64,000 nt of DNA from SFLA01 sp045595785 (GCA_045595785.1 JAZOBE010000007.1:15824-79823); one strand, 5' to 3'. Positions 26,437 through 35,637 are shown, numbered from the stretch's first letter. Made by a program: numbers and translations. The notes: a model not told the origin generated them from the sequence alone.

Positions 26437-26665
26437 TCCATTCTTTATCAGTATATTATACCATATATAACCGTGTTTTGCAACAAAATTTGTTATAAAA
26501 AACCGCGTGTTTTCCTCGTTTAATTAGTTTATAAACAAAAAATATTACATAAATAAAAATATTTTATATAAAAATAAAGGATTTTTGTTTTTTCGGGCGT
26601 ATAATTGTTTGTGTGCCATAATTTCTGGCGAAACACGCCTTAATCTGACGAAGGAGTGTATTACC
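26437..26665. other. Divergent intergenic region, very AT-rich
   Basis: 229 bases between DUF5685 and dgt. It holds the minus-strand promoter at 26455-26483 and, for dgt, a perfect TATAAT at 26600-26605 without a recognisable -35. Bases 26518-26590 are almost pure A/T and may act as an UP element. Confidence 0.5.
26455..26483 (-). promoter_or_regulatory. Promoter of the DUF5685-to-pssA gene cluster
   Basis: Minus-strand TTGCAA (26483-26478), 17-base spacer, TATAAT (26460-26455), 27 bases before the TTG start. No terminator is visible between here and 12.0 kb on this strand. Confidence 0.8.
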
Positions 26666-27649
26666 GTGAAAAAAGATGTTTATGAGCTTGAGAAAAAAAT
26701 GCTGTGCGATAAAGCCTTCTTTTCCGAGAACACCGCAGGCAGGCTGTTCCCCTTCAGAGAAGACGATATGCGTACCGATTTTATGCGGGACAGAGACAAG
26801 ATAATCCATTGTAAATCCTTCCGCAGACTGATGCACAAGATGCAGGTCTTTCTTGCGCCGGAGGGTGACCATTACCGTACCCGTCTTACCCACACTCTTG
26901 AAGTGGCGCAGATAGCGAGAGCGTTGGCACGTAACCTTCGCCTTAACGAGGACCTTACCGAAGCGGCTGCTTTGGGACACGACCTTGGACATACCCCTTT
27001 CGGTCATTCCGGAGAAAGAGCGTTGGATGAAATCTGTCCCCACGGATTCAAGCACAACGAGCAATCCTTAAGAGTGGCAGACAAATTGGAAAATCTTAAT
27101 CTGACCATTGAAGTGAGAGACGCCATAGTAAACCACACAGGTAGCAGAAAAGCAAAAACACTGGAAGGTCAGATAATTAAATTTGCAGACCGTATTGCAT
27201 ATATCAACCATGATATTGATGATGCGGTGCGTGCAGGAATACTTGATAAAAATGACATTCCCAAAGAGCTTACCGACATTTTGGGCGAAACCCACAGCAA
27301 GCGTATTGACACGATGATACGTTCCGTTGTGGCACACGGTGTTGAAAACGATATTGATTTCACCTCTCCTTACGGAGAAGCCACAATGAAGCTCCGTGCT
27401 TTTATGTTTGAGCGGGTATACCATAACAGCAAGGCAAAAAGCGAGGATGACAAGGTAGTGGGAATGATACAGCATTTGTATGATTACTACGAGCATCACA
27501 TAGACAAGCTTCCTGCAGAGTATTCCAAGAACATAGAAGAAGACGGCACAGACCGCGTGGTATGTGACTATATTGCGTGTATGACGGACAGATACGCGCT
27601 GGCAAAATACGAAGAAATATTCATCCCCAAGGTTTGGCAGTATAAATAA
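26666..27649 (+). CDS. dgt: Deoxyguanosinetriphosphate triphosphohydrolase-like protein
   Basis: 327 residues. The HD-domain metal ligands appear in RTRLTHTLEVAQIAR, LGHDLGHTPFGHSGE and FADRIAYINHDIDDA. The family removes triphosphate from dNTPs, usually dGTP. GTG at 26666 is chosen because AAGGAG stands nine bases before it and the protein then begins MKKDVYELE. It precedes dnaG and rpoD, as in many Clostridia. Confidence 0.94.
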   Translation: MKKDVYELEKKMLCDKAFFSENTAGRLFPFREDDMRTDFMRDRDKIIHCKSFRRLMHKMQVFLAPEGDHYRTRLTHTLEVAQIARALARNLRLNEDLTEAAALGHDLGHTPFGHSGERALDEICPHGFKHNEQSLRVADKLENLNLTIEVRDAIVNHTGSRKAKTLEGQIIKFADRIAYINHDIDDAVRAGILDKNDIPKELTDILGETHSKRIDTMIRSVVAHGVENDIDFTSPYGEATMKLRAFMFERVYHNSKAKSEDDKVVGMIQHLYDYYEHHIDKLPAEYSKNIEEDGTDRVVCDYIACMTDRYALAKYEEIFIPKVWQYK

Positions 27650-27671
27650 CGCACAGAAAGGAGGGCACACC

Positions 27672-29453
27672 ATGGCCTTTTCACAGGCATTTATCGAAGA
27701 GGTAAAAAACCGAAACGGAATTGAAGAGATTATAAGCAGATATCTTACACTTAAGCGTGCGGGAAGCAACGTGGTGGGTCTGTGTCCTTTCCATAACGAG
27801 AAGTCTCCGTCCTTTACCGTATTTCCTGCAACAAGGTCATTTTATTGCTTTGGCTGCGGTGCGGGAGGCGACGTTATAAGCTTTGTAATGCGGGCAGAAA
27901 ACCTTGATTACAGAGAGGCAATAGAGTTTCTTGCAAAGCTGGCAGGAATTCCCATTGAGGAAGAAACCGAGCAGAGAGAAAGAAACGCCGTAAGCCGTGA
28001 ACGCATTTATGCGGTCACCAAGGCGGCAGCAAGGCTGTTTGTGGCATCTCTCAACTCCCCGCAAGGTGAGCAAGCGAGAGAATATCTGCTTGAAAAACGC
28101 CGTTTTACCCCCACCACACTGCGGCGGTTCGGTATAGGCTACGCGCCTGACAGTTGGGACGCTTTGACAAAGCGGCTTATGGCAGACGGTTTTACAGTCG
28201 AAGAAATAAAAACGGCATTTCTGTGCGGTATAAGTAAAAAAGGCACCCCCTACGATATGTTCCGAAACCGCATAATGTTCCCTATTTTTGACGTTACGGG
28301 AGAGGTTGTCGCCTTCTCGGGACGAAGGCTTAACGAAGCGGACGAGAGAAAATACGTAAACACTTCAGATACGCCGATCTTCAAAAAAAGCAGGGTGCTG
28401 TTCGGATTGAATATTGCAAAAAATACAGATGACGGCACACTTATTTTGTGTGAAGGTGCGCCCGATGCAATTGCGATGCACCAAGCCGGATTCGGCAATG
28501 CCATTGCAACGCTCGGTACAGCGATAACAGCAGAGCATACGCGGATAATTGCCCGGTACGCAAAAACGGTTTATCTGGCATACGATATTGATAAAGCAGG
28601 CAGACGCGCCACGATGAAGGGTATCGACCTGCTTAACCAGGTGGGAGTATCTACCAAGATAATTGATTTGGGCAAAAACGAAAAGGACCCCGACGAATTT
28701 ATAAAGACCCACGGCGCAGACGCATTCAGAATAAAGCTGAAGGGCTCAAGCGGTCAGGTGGATTATAAGATAGACGAGATACTTTCCCGTTATGATATCT
28801 CTATCCCCGACCAGAAACTTCGTGCCGCCAACGAAATGACAGATTTTTTGTCTACTCTGTGGCCCGAGGTGCAAAGAGACGTTTACGCAGGCAGAGCATC
28901 CGAAAAGATGGATATATCCAAAAAATCCTTACTGGAGGAAGCGAACAGAAAGGCTGTGCGGAACGAGAGAAAAGCAAGAAAAGAAACCGTGGAAAAAGAG
29001 CTTCGGGATTCTATGGGCTACGGCGACACTGTGAATACGGACAAAATACGTTTTTCAGCCGCCGCGGCAACCGAAGAAAAAATATTGGGAATACTGTTTT
29101 CCCGTCCCGACCTTACGGCGGAAGCAACCAAAATACTTGCGCCTGAGGATTTTCTTACCAAATTCAACCGAATGGTGTATGAATTGTTTTTACCCGAATT
29201 CACAGAGGGAAAAGAGGTAACCCTGTCCAAGGACGGAGCTTTGGACAGACAGCAGATAGGCGCAGTATCCCGAATGATTGCGCAAAGAAGCGTGTTTACC
29301 GACAACGGAAAAACTACGCTGAACGCCATGATAGCATCGCTTAAGGCGGAAAACAAAAAACGCGAATACGACAAGAAGATCGAAGAAGATCCCGTATCCG
29401 CGCTGGACGAATACATTAAAGGAATTAAAGCAAACCGCAAGGAGGAAAAATAA
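27672..29453 (+). CDS. dnaG: DNA primase
   Basis: 593 residues. The N-terminal zinc ribbon has CPFHNEKSPSF and CFGCGAGGD. The TOPRIM core shows LCEGAPDAIAMHQAGF (EGAPD instead of the common EGYMD) and AYDIDKAGRRA. A C-terminal helicase-binding region follows from about 450. It makes RNA primers at the fork. GGAGG precedes the ATG and the stop overlaps the rpoD start. Confidence 0.97.
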   Translation: MAFSQAFIEEVKNRNGIEEIISRYLTLKRAGSNVVGLCPFHNEKSPSFTVFPATRSFYCFGCGAGGDVISFVMRAENLDYREAIEFLAKLAGIPIEEETEQRERNAVSRERIYAVTKAAARLFVASLNSPQGEQAREYLLEKRRFTPTTLRRFGIGYAPDSWDALTKRLMADGFTVEEIKTAFLCGISKKGTPYDMFRNRIMFPIFDVTGEVVAFSGRRLNEADERKYVNTSDTPIFKKSRVLFGLNIAKNTDDGTLILCEGAPDAIAMHQAGFGNAIATLGTAITAEHTRIIARYAKTVYLAYDIDKAGRRATMKGIDLLNQVGVSTKIIDLGKNEKDPDEFIKTHGADAFRIKLKGSSGQVDYKIDEILSRYDISIPDQKLRAANEMTDFLSTLWPEVQRDVYAGRASEKMDISKKSLLEEANRKAVRNERKARKETVEKELRDSMGYGDTVNTDKIRFSAAAATEEKILGILFSRPDLTAEATKILAPEDFLTKFNRMVYELFLPEFTEGKEVTLSKDGALDRQQIGAVSRMIAQRSVFTDNGKTTLNAMIASLKAENKKREYDKKIEEDPVSALDEYIKGIKANRKEEK

Positions 29454-30553
29454 TGGAAAAAACCCTTAAACAGATCATTAATGAATTGATCGAAAGGGCA
29501 AAGCCGAAGGGAAACATCACCGCCGCAGAGGTTATGGAGGCGCTGGACGATACCGATTCGTCAATGGAGGCGCTGGAAAAGACCTTTGAAGCATTGGAGT
29601 CCAACGGTATTGAGGTTACTCACGATATTGACGCTTCCGTTTTTGAAATGCCCGAGGAAGATTTTGAGGACACTATCGACGATAACCCCGAGGAAGTGGA
29701 GGTTCTGCTGGCGCAGGAAGGCGTTGCGGTAGATGACCCCGTAAGAATGTATCTCAAAGACATCGGTAAAGTGCCCCTGCTTACCCCCGAAAAGGAATTG
29801 GAGCTGGCAGAGCGTATGGCAAACGGCGATACGGTTGCAAAGCAGCAGCTTGTTGAGGCTAACCTGCGTCTGGTTGTAAGTATTGCAAAGAGATACGTTA
29901 ACCGCGGTATGTTCTTCCTTGACCTTATTCAGGAAGGTAACCTCGGTCTTATGAAAGCCGTTGAAAAGTTCGATTACGGCAAGGGATATAAGTTCTCCAC
30001 CTACGCTACTTGGTGGATAAGACAGGCTATTACAAGAGCTATTGCAGATCAGGCGAGAACTATACGTGTTCCCGTTCACATGGTAGAAACCATAAACAAG
30101 GTGCTCCGCGTTTCCCGTCAGCTTCTTCAGGAATTAGGCAGAGATCCTACCGACGAGGAAATTGCCGAAGAAATGAAGATGCCTGCCGAAAAGGTACGCG
30201 AGATACTCAAGATAGCACAGGAGCCCGTTTCTTTGGAAATGCCTATCGGCGAAGAAGAAGACAGCCATCTGGGTGATTTTATCGCAGACGAAAAGACTCC
30301 CGCTCCCTCTGACGCGGCAAACTCCATGATGCTCCGCGAGCAGCTTATCGAAGTGCTTAAGACTCTTACTCCCCGTGAGGAAAGCGTGCTTAAGCTGCGC
30401 TTCGGTCTTGAGGACGGCAGACCCCGCACTCTTGAAGAGGTTGGTAAGGTATTTGATATTACCCGTGAGCGTATCCGTCAGATAGAAGCAAAGGCGCTCC
30501 GCAAGCTCCGACATCCCAGCAGAAGCAAGAAATTAAAGGATTATCTGGAGTAA
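29453..30553 (+). CDS. rpoD: Primary sigma factor (SigA/RpoD)
   Basis: 366 residues. Region 1.1 is acidic and short, region 1.2 has DDPVRMYLKDIGKVPLL, region 2 has KFSTYATWWIRQAITRAI for -10 recognition, and region 4.2 has TLEEVGKVFDITRERIRQIE for -35 recognition. It gives RNA polymerase its housekeeping specificity, matching the many TTGACA/TATAAT-like promoters in the window. Its ATG overlaps the dnaG stop, the conserved macromolecular synthesis order. Confidence 0.97.
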   Translation: MEKTLKQIINELIERAKPKGNITAAEVMEALDDTDSSMEALEKTFEALESNGIEVTHDIDASVFEMPEEDFEDTIDDNPEEVEVLLAQEGVAVDDPVRMYLKDIGKVPLLTPEKELELAERMANGDTVAKQQLVEANLRLVVSIAKRYVNRGMFFLDLIQEGNLGLMKAVEKFDYGKGYKFSTYATWWIRQAITRAIADQARTIRVPVHMVETINKVLRVSRQLLQELGRDPTDEEIAEEMKMPAEKVREILKIAQEPVSLEMPIGEEEDSHLGDFIADEKTPAPSDAANSMMLREQLIEVLKTLTPREESVLKLRFGLEDGRPRTLEEVGKVFDITRERIRQIEAKALRKLRHPSRSKKLKDYLE

Positions 30554-30560
30554 TACGGGT

Positions 30561-31220
30561 ATGAGAACAGCCATTATAGGCGCGATGAAGATTGAAGTGG
30601 AAGCACTTTGTGAGCGTTTTGGCGCGGTCGAGACCGAAAAAGGAATTTTTATTTCCGAAAAAGGAAACGATACCGTAATTATATGCCAATGCGGAATAGG
30701 CAAGGTAAACGCCGCTTCTCTTACACAGCGCATCATAGATAAATATTCGCCTGACCGTATAATAAACACGGGAACCGCAGGCGGGCTGGCAGAGGGCCTT
30801 AATATAGGCGACGTTATTATCGCCGAGAAAGCCGCTTACCACGATTTTAAGCCGGTGCAGATAGTTGTGGATATGATCGGAGACAAGTATATCCGTTCTG
30901 ACAAAAAGCTTACCGAGGATGCAAAAAAGGCATGCGAAGTAAACAACATCCCCCACCGTATAGGTACCGTAGTTACAGGCGATTGCTTTGTTTCCACGCA
31001 GGAGCAGAGAGAAGATATTTTTGCAGAATATCCCGATGCGCTTTGTACCGAGATGGAGGGCGCGGCTATTGCCCACGTTTGCCACAACAACAATATCCCA
31101 TTTGTTATTATAAGAGCCGTAAGTGATTTCGCCGCTGACGAAAAGGTCTTTGACGAGTTCGCCGCCCACGCGGCAGCGTTTGCGGCACAGATATCCGAAT
31201 ACATAGCGAAAAACAGTTAG
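30561..31220 (+). CDS. mtnN: 5'-methylthioadenosine/S-adenosylhomocysteine nucleosidase
   Basis: 219 residues. MRTAIIGAMKIEVEAL start, INTGTAGGL, the adenine-site ATEMEGAAIAHV-like CTEMEGAAIAHVCH and the catalytic Asp in AVSDFAADE. It cleaves MTA and SAH to adenine and the thioribose compound, recycling SAM by-products. It is seven bases after rpoD, so co-transcription is likely. Confidence 0.95.
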   Translation: MRTAIIGAMKIEVEALCERFGAVETEKGIFISEKGNDTVIICQCGIGKVNAASLTQRIIDKYSPDRIINTGTAGGLAEGLNIGDVIIAEKAAYHDFKPVQIVVDMIGDKYIRSDKKLTEDAKKACEVNNIPHRIGTVVTGDCFVSTQEQREDIFAEYPDALCTEMEGAAIAHVCHNNNIPFVIIRAVSDFAADEKVFDEFAAHAAAFAAQISEYIAKNS

Positions 31221-31243
31221 TTATTCACGGAGGAAACTATTAA

Positions 31244-32263
31244 ATGAAAGAGCAGTTGAATCAGATCTCCGTTGCGGCGGCGCAGGAGATCGTAACCGCC
31301 TCCGATAAAAATGAACTTGAGGCGGTTAGAATTAAATATCTGGGCAAAAAGGGTGCGCTCACCGCAATACTTCGCGGAATGGGTTCCCTTACCCCCGAGG
31401 AACGCCCCGTTATCGGCGCGTATGCAAACACAGTTAGAGCAGATATTGAAAAAATGCTTGAGGAAAAGGGTGTTTCTCTTGCTTCCGCAGAGCTGAAAAA
31501 CGCACTTGTAAAAGAAAAGCTTGACGTTACCATGCCTGCAAAGGCAAAGACTGTCGGCAAGCTTCACCCCATCACTCAGGTTGAAAACCGTATGAAGGAA
31601 ATATTCGTGGGTCTGGGCTTTGACATTGTTGAGGGTCCCGAGGTTGAAAGCGCATACAACAACTTTGACGCGCTGAACGCTCCTGCAGACCACCCCTCCA
31701 GAGACTTTCAGGATACCTTCTATATTAACGATACTACTCTGCTCCGCACGCAGACATCTCCCGTTCAGATCCGTGCGATGCAGTCTATGAAGCCTCCCAT
31801 AAGAATAATCTCTCCCGGCAGAGTTTACCGTTGTGATGAGGTTGACGCTACCCACTCCCCCATGTTCCATCAGCTTGAGGGTCTGGTTATCGATAAGAAC
31901 ATAACTCTCGGCGACCTTAAGGGTCTTCTTGAGCTGTGGGCAAAGGAAATGTTCGGTGAAAACACCAAGACACGTTTCCGTCCTCACAACTTCCCCTTTA
32001 CCGAGCCCAGCGCTGAGGTTGACGTATCCTGCTTCGTATGCGGCGGCAAGGGTTGCCGTCTGTGCAAGGGCGAAGGCTGGATAGAGCTTTTGGGTGCAGG
32101 TCTGGTACATCCCAACGTATTGAGAGCCGGCGGCATTGACCCCGAGGTTTACAGCGGTCTTGCTTTCGGTATGGGTATTGAGCGTGTTGTTATGACCAGC
32201 TACGGCATTGACGACCTGCGTCATCTTTACGAAAACGATATCCGTTTCCTCGGACAGTTTTAA
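31244..32263 (+). CDS. pheS: Phenylalanine--tRNA ligase alpha subunit
   Basis: 339 residues. An N-terminal coiled coil, then class II motifs: motif 1 around GFDIVEGPEVE, motif 2 SPGRVYRCDEVDATHSP and motif 3 GLAFGMGIERV. SPVQIRAMQ and the Cys-rich loop CFVCGGKGCRLCKGEGW are typical. No T-box leader fits in the 23-base gap after mtnN. Confidence 0.97.
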   Translation: MKEQLNQISVAAAQEIVTASDKNELEAVRIKYLGKKGALTAILRGMGSLTPEERPVIGAYANTVRADIEKMLEEKGVSLASAELKNALVKEKLDVTMPAKAKTVGKLHPITQVENRMKEIFVGLGFDIVEGPEVESAYNNFDALNAPADHPSRDFQDTFYINDTTLLRTQTSPVQIRAMQSMKPPIRIISPGRVYRCDEVDATHSPMFHQLEGLVIDKNITLGDLKGLLELWAKEMFGENTKTRFRPHNFPFTEPSAEVDVSCFVCGGKGCRLCKGEGWIELLGAGLVHPNVLRAGGIDPEVYSGLAFGMGIERVVMTSYGIDDLRHLYENDIRFLGQF

Positions 32264-32279
32264 TGGGAGGTAGCAAACA

Positions 32280-34667
32280 ATGAAAACACCACTTAATTGG
32301 CTTAAAGAATACGTAGATATCGGCTGTACTCCCAGAGAGTTTGCAGAAGTTCTCACCCACACCGGCACCAAGGTGGAGGGATATGAGATACTCGGCGAAG
32401 AGATATCCAACGTAGTTGTAGGTAAAGTGCTTGAGATGGAGCGTCATCCCGACAGCGACCATCTGTGGATATGCCAGGTAGATGTTGGCAAGGATGCTCC
32501 CGTGCAGATAGTAACCGGTGCACAGAACGTTTCTGTTGGCGATATGGTTCCCGCTTGTCTTGACGGTGCGCATCTCCCCGGCGGCAAGGTTATCAAGAAC
32601 GGCAAGCTGAGAGGCGTCGTTTCTCAGGGCATGCTTTGTTCTCTGGGCGAATTGGGACTTACCACCCACGATTATCCTTACGCTATTGAAGACGGTATAT
32701 TTATCCTTCAGGAGGAATGTGCTCCCGGCGATGATATCAAGGACGTTTTGCTTATGAACGATACATTGGTTGAGTTTGAGCTTACCTTTAACCGTCCCGA
32801 CTGTCTGTCTTATCTGGGAATTGCAAGAGAGGTTGCCGCTTCCTTCGGAAACGATCTCAGAGTACACAAGCCCGAGGTAAAGCCCGCCAACGACGGAGAC
32901 GATATTTCCAAATACATTTCCGTTAAGGTTGAAAACACCGAGCTTTGCCCCAGATATTCCGCAAAGGTAATTAAAAACGTAAAGATCGCGCCCTCCCCTG
33001 CTTGGCTGAGAGCAAGGCTGAGAAATGCAGGCGTAAGACCTATAAACAACATAGTTGATATTACCAACTACGTTATGCTTGAGTACGGTCAGCCCATGCA
33101 TGCATTCGATTATAACTATATTTCCTCCAAGGAAATTATCGTTCGTAACGCAAAGGCAGGCGAAAAGATAACTACTCTTGACGGCAACGTACACGAGCTT
33201 ACTTCCGAAATGCTTTGCATTGCAGACGGTGAAAAGCCTGTCGCACTTGCAGGTATTATGGGCGGTGAGAACAGCGAAATTCTGGATACCACCAACACGG
33301 TTGTATTTGAATCCGCTAACTTTGCAAGAATGAATATCCGTCTTACCTCCCGTCAGGTAAACCTGCGCACCGAATCCAGCGCAAAGTTTGAAAAGGGTCT
33401 CCCTCCCGTAAACACCGTTCCCGCACTGGAGAGAGCTTGTGAGCTTGTCCAGCTGCTCGGCTGCGGCGAAGTTGTTGACGGTATGATAGACGTTTGCAAC
33501 GTAAATATTGAGCCTACCGTTGTTCCCTTTGATTGGGAAAGAGTTAACAGCCTGCTGGGCACTAATCTTTCTCTTGAGGAGCAGAGCAATCTTCTTGCTC
33601 CCCTTGACCTTATTGCTGACGGAAAGGGCGGACTTATAGTTTCTCCTTACAGAAGCGATATCGTTACCACCGCAGATATTGCCGAAGAGGTTGCCCGTCT
33701 TTACGGATACGATAATATCGTCCCCACCCTGTTCAAGTCTGAGGCTAAAGAAGGTAAGTATACCGAAGAGCAAAAGTTTGTTGCAACCATGCTTAACACT
33801 ATGACCGCTTACGGATTTAACGAAGTATACACTTATTCCTTTGTTTCTCCCAAGTGGTATGATATGATAGCTCTCCCCGAGGACAGCGTTTGCAGGAATA
33901 ACATCAAGCTTATTAATCCTCTGGGCGACGATACTTCCGTAATGCGTACCACCGCGCTTCCCTCTATACTGGACGTTGTGGCGCACAACCGCAATATGCG
34001 TGCTCCCGCTTGCCATCTCTTTGAGAACGCTTGCGTTTACTTCCCGTCTGAAACCGATATGTCCAGCGAGCACAAGGTGCTTACGATGGCGTTCTATGAC
34101 AGCAGCGAGGACTTTTATGACCTTAAGGGATATGTTGAGGGTCTTTTGGATAAGCTGAATATCCGCGGATATACGGTAACAGCAGAAGAAAACAACCCCT
34201 CTTACCACCCCGGAAGATGCGCGGTTATTACCAAGGGCCAGGAAGTTATCGGCGTGATGGGACAGATACATCCCACTGTTGCAGGTAATTTTGATATTGA
34301 CGTGCCTGTTTATGCCGCAGAGATAAACGTTCCCGTTGCTATGGCAGCCAACGACGGAAAGAAGGATTACAAGCCTCTGGCTGTATATCCCGCTATGGAA
34401 AGAGATATTGCTCTGCTTATGGATGATGAGCAGACTGCGTCTCTCGTTTATGATGCCGCAAAGAAATACTGCGGTAAATCTCTTGAAAGTATCGTTGCTT
34501 TTGACCTGTATAAGGGCAAGGGCGTTCCCGAAGGAAAGAAGAGCGTTGCGTTCAGACTTACGCTCCGCGCTTCCGACAGAACCCTTTCCGATACTGAGGC
34601 TGACAACGCTATTAACAAGCTGCTTAAGAAGCTTGAAGCTGAAAACGGCATCGTAATGCGTGCTTAA
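32280..34667 (+). CDS. pheT: Phenylalanine--tRNA ligase beta subunit
   Basis: 795 residues. A tRNA-binding OB domain (about 40-150, with HPDSDHLWICQVDVG and VTGAQNV), the B3/B4 editing region (RPDCLSYLGIAREVA), B5, a degenerate synthetase core and a C-terminal FDX-ACB anticodon-binding domain (YPAMERDIALLMD). Together with PheS it forms the alpha2beta2 enzyme. GGGAGG precedes the ATG, 17 bases after pheS. Confidence 0.97.
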   Translation: MKTPLNWLKEYVDIGCTPREFAEVLTHTGTKVEGYEILGEEISNVVVGKVLEMERHPDSDHLWICQVDVGKDAPVQIVTGAQNVSVGDMVPACLDGAHLPGGKVIKNGKLRGVVSQGMLCSLGELGLTTHDYPYAIEDGIFILQEECAPGDDIKDVLLMNDTLVEFELTFNRPDCLSYLGIAREVAASFGNDLRVHKPEVKPANDGDDISKYISVKVENTELCPRYSAKVIKNVKIAPSPAWLRARLRNAGVRPINNIVDITNYVMLEYGQPMHAFDYNYISSKEIIVRNAKAGEKITTLDGNVHELTSEMLCIADGEKPVALAGIMGGENSEILDTTNTVVFESANFARMNIRLTSRQVNLRTESSAKFEKGLPPVNTVPALERACELVQLLGCGEVVDGMIDVCNVNIEPTVVPFDWERVNSLLGTNLSLEEQSNLLAPLDLIADGKGGLIVSPYRSDIVTTADIAEEVARLYGYDNIVPTLFKSEAKEGKYTEEQKFVATMLNTMTAYGFNEVYTYSFVSPKWYDMIALPEDSVCRNNIKLINPLGDDTSVMRTTALPSILDVVAHNRNMRAPACHLFENACVYFPSETDMSSEHKVLTMAFYDSSEDFYDLKGYVEGLLDKLNIRGYTVTAEENNPSYHPGRCAVITKGQEVIGVMGQIHPTVAGNFDIDVPVYAAEINVPVAMAANDGKKDYKPLAVYPAMERDIALLMDDEQTASLVYDAAKKYCGKSLESIVAFDLYKGKGVPEGKKSVAFRLTLRASDRTLSDTEADNAINKLLKKLEAENGIVMRA

Positions 34668-34685
34668 AGTAAACCTTTTTGTACT

Positions 34686-34718
34686 CAAAACCATATTTCC
34701 CCTTGAAATATGGTTTTG
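34686..34718 (+). terminator. Long AT-rich hairpin after pheT, overlapping the ireB promoter
   Basis: Fourteen-base perfect stem from CAAAACCATATTTC paired with GAAATATGGTTTTG, five-base loop. It lacks a following T tract, so it may be a weak terminator or an RNA-stabilising end. Confidence 0.5.
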
Positions 34719-34731
34719 GGTAATGTATAAT
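34703..34731 (+). promoter_or_regulatory. Promoter of ireB
   Basis: TTGAAA (34703-34708), 17-base spacer, TATAAT (34726-34731), 38 bases before the ireB ATG. The -35 lies in the loop and 3' arm of the hairpin after pheT. Confidence 0.8.
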
Positions 34732-34769
34732 ATCTTTATTGAATACTAAAAAACACGGAGGGTATACAG

Positions 34770-35042
34770 ATGAAGGAAAACTCAACAAAGACAGTTCCCT
34801 TTTCGCTTAAAGAGCAAAAGGAATTAGAGATACGTTTGGCTCTGCAGTCGGTGTATAACTCGCTGACTGAGAAGGGCTATAACCCCATTAACCAGATAGT
34901 AGGTTACATCCTTTCCGGAGACCCTACCTATATCACCAACCACAATAATGCAAGAACCATTATAACCAAGATCGATAGAGATGAATTGCTTAAGATACTT
35001 GTTGAGAGTTATCTTAAATCGTCTCCCAGGAGAGGTAACTGA
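34770..35042 (+). CDS. ireB: IreB-family regulatory phosphoprotein
   Basis: 90 residues of the UPF0297/IreB family: LQSVYNSLTEKGYNPINQIV and the later SGDPTYITNHNNAR are signatures. In Enterococcus IreB is phosphorylated by the PASTA kinase IreK on N-terminal threonines and modulates cephalosporin tolerance; here Thr6 and Thr8 (STKTVPF) are candidate sites. A matching kinase and phosphatase are encoded at 13.6-16.4 kb. In other Firmicutes ruvX and a DUF1292 gene follow; here a different small gene does. Confidence 0.93.
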   Translation: MKENSTKTVPFSLKEQKELEIRLALQSVYNSLTEKGYNPINQIVGYILSGDPTYITNHNNARTIITKIDRDELLKILVESYLKSSPRRGN

Positions 35043-35044
35043 AA

Positions 35045-35329
35045 ATGGCTGATGTAAATACTCTTATGTACCGCGGTAAGCCGTTAGTAAGACAAGGCAG
35101 ATTTCTGTTTTACGGCTTCCCGGACGATAAATATATTCTGTTTATGAATATACTTGAAACCAAGAAGGACGGCGACCTTGAGGTTGCTACCCGCGTTCTC
35201 GTTCAGATTCAGGATACTGATGAAAACGTTTCCTTCGCACAGAAGGTAGTTAAACAGTGCGAGAAAAAGAGCTTTTTCGATGCATTTGAAATCGGCACCA
35301 TCTGGCTTGAAAGAGAACTTAAAAAATAA
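35045..35329 (+). CDS. Conserved small protein of unknown function, downstream of ireB
   Basis: 94 residues, no recognised domain. It is soluble, mixed alpha/beta in appearance (RFLFYGFPDDKYILFMNIL, then VATRVLVQIQDTD) and ends in a helix with IWLERELKK. AGGAGAGG precedes the ATG, two bases after the ireB stop. I recall similar proteins in Oscillospirales but no assigned role. Its coupling to ireB suggests a link with PrkC/IreB signalling; that is inference. Confidence 0.75.
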   Translation: MADVNTLMYRGKPLVRQGRFLFYGFPDDKYILFMNILETKKDGDLEVATRVLVQIQDTDENVSFAQKVVKQCEKKSFFDAFEIGTIWLERELKK

Positions 35330-35352
35330 AAAAACACCCCAATAACAAAATT

Positions 35353-35384
35353 ACCTGCCGTTTTATATTAAACGGCAGGTTTTG
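35353..35384 (+). terminator. Terminator after ireB operon
   Basis: Perfect 11-base stem ACCTGCCGTTT / AAACGGCAGGT, six-base loop, followed by TTTGAATTTT. Confidence 0.9.
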
Positions 35385-35423
35385 AATTTTGCATAAAAAT
35401 ATTTTTATTTTTTTCAAAGTAAC

Positions 35424-35452
35424 TGTAACCTTTTTGCGTTTTGGAAGGTATT
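35424..35452 (+). promoter_or_regulatory. Possible ECF-sigma-type promoter
   Basis: TGTAACC (35424-35430) followed by a T-rich stretch and GGTATTAT about 17 bases on. The AAC core of the -35 is the hallmark of ECF sigma promoters, and no sigma-A pair with good spacing fits here. The -10 is less convincing. Confidence 0.4.
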
Positions 35453-35475
35453 ATGTGTGAAAGGCGGTGATTCCA

Positions 35476-35637
35476 ATGGTTTCATTTTTCTTTACGAATA
35501 CAAACGAGAAAAATAATGAAACACACGGAGACGGCGCGTATACGGTAAAAGTTCGACTTAAAAATTCTACCGGAAAGAAAGCGTATTTCGGTCTTGCCTG
35601 TGGGCGAATCGTGAATAATTTCCGAAGGAGTATATGA
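35476..35637 (+). CDS. Small hypothetical protein upstream of lipoprotein pair
   Basis: 53-residue frame starting MVSFFFTNTNEKNN and ending VNNFRRSI, with AAAGGCGGTGA as a strong ribosome site before ATG 35476. Its stop overlaps the start of the lipoprotein gene (ATATGATGA), so it could serve as a leader or coupled peptide. No family recognised. Part of its 3' end is repeated 521 bases downstream, but there the frame is broken. It could also be a remnant of a longer gene. Confidence 0.5.
   Translation: MVSFFFTNTNEKNNETHGDGAYTVKVRLKNSTGKKAYFGLACGRIVNNFRRSI

Noticed and set aside
32190..34694. Minus-strand open frame of 834 codons opposite pheT
   Set aside because: pheT is intact on the other strand with all domains; the antisense product has no recognisable feature and ends within pheS.
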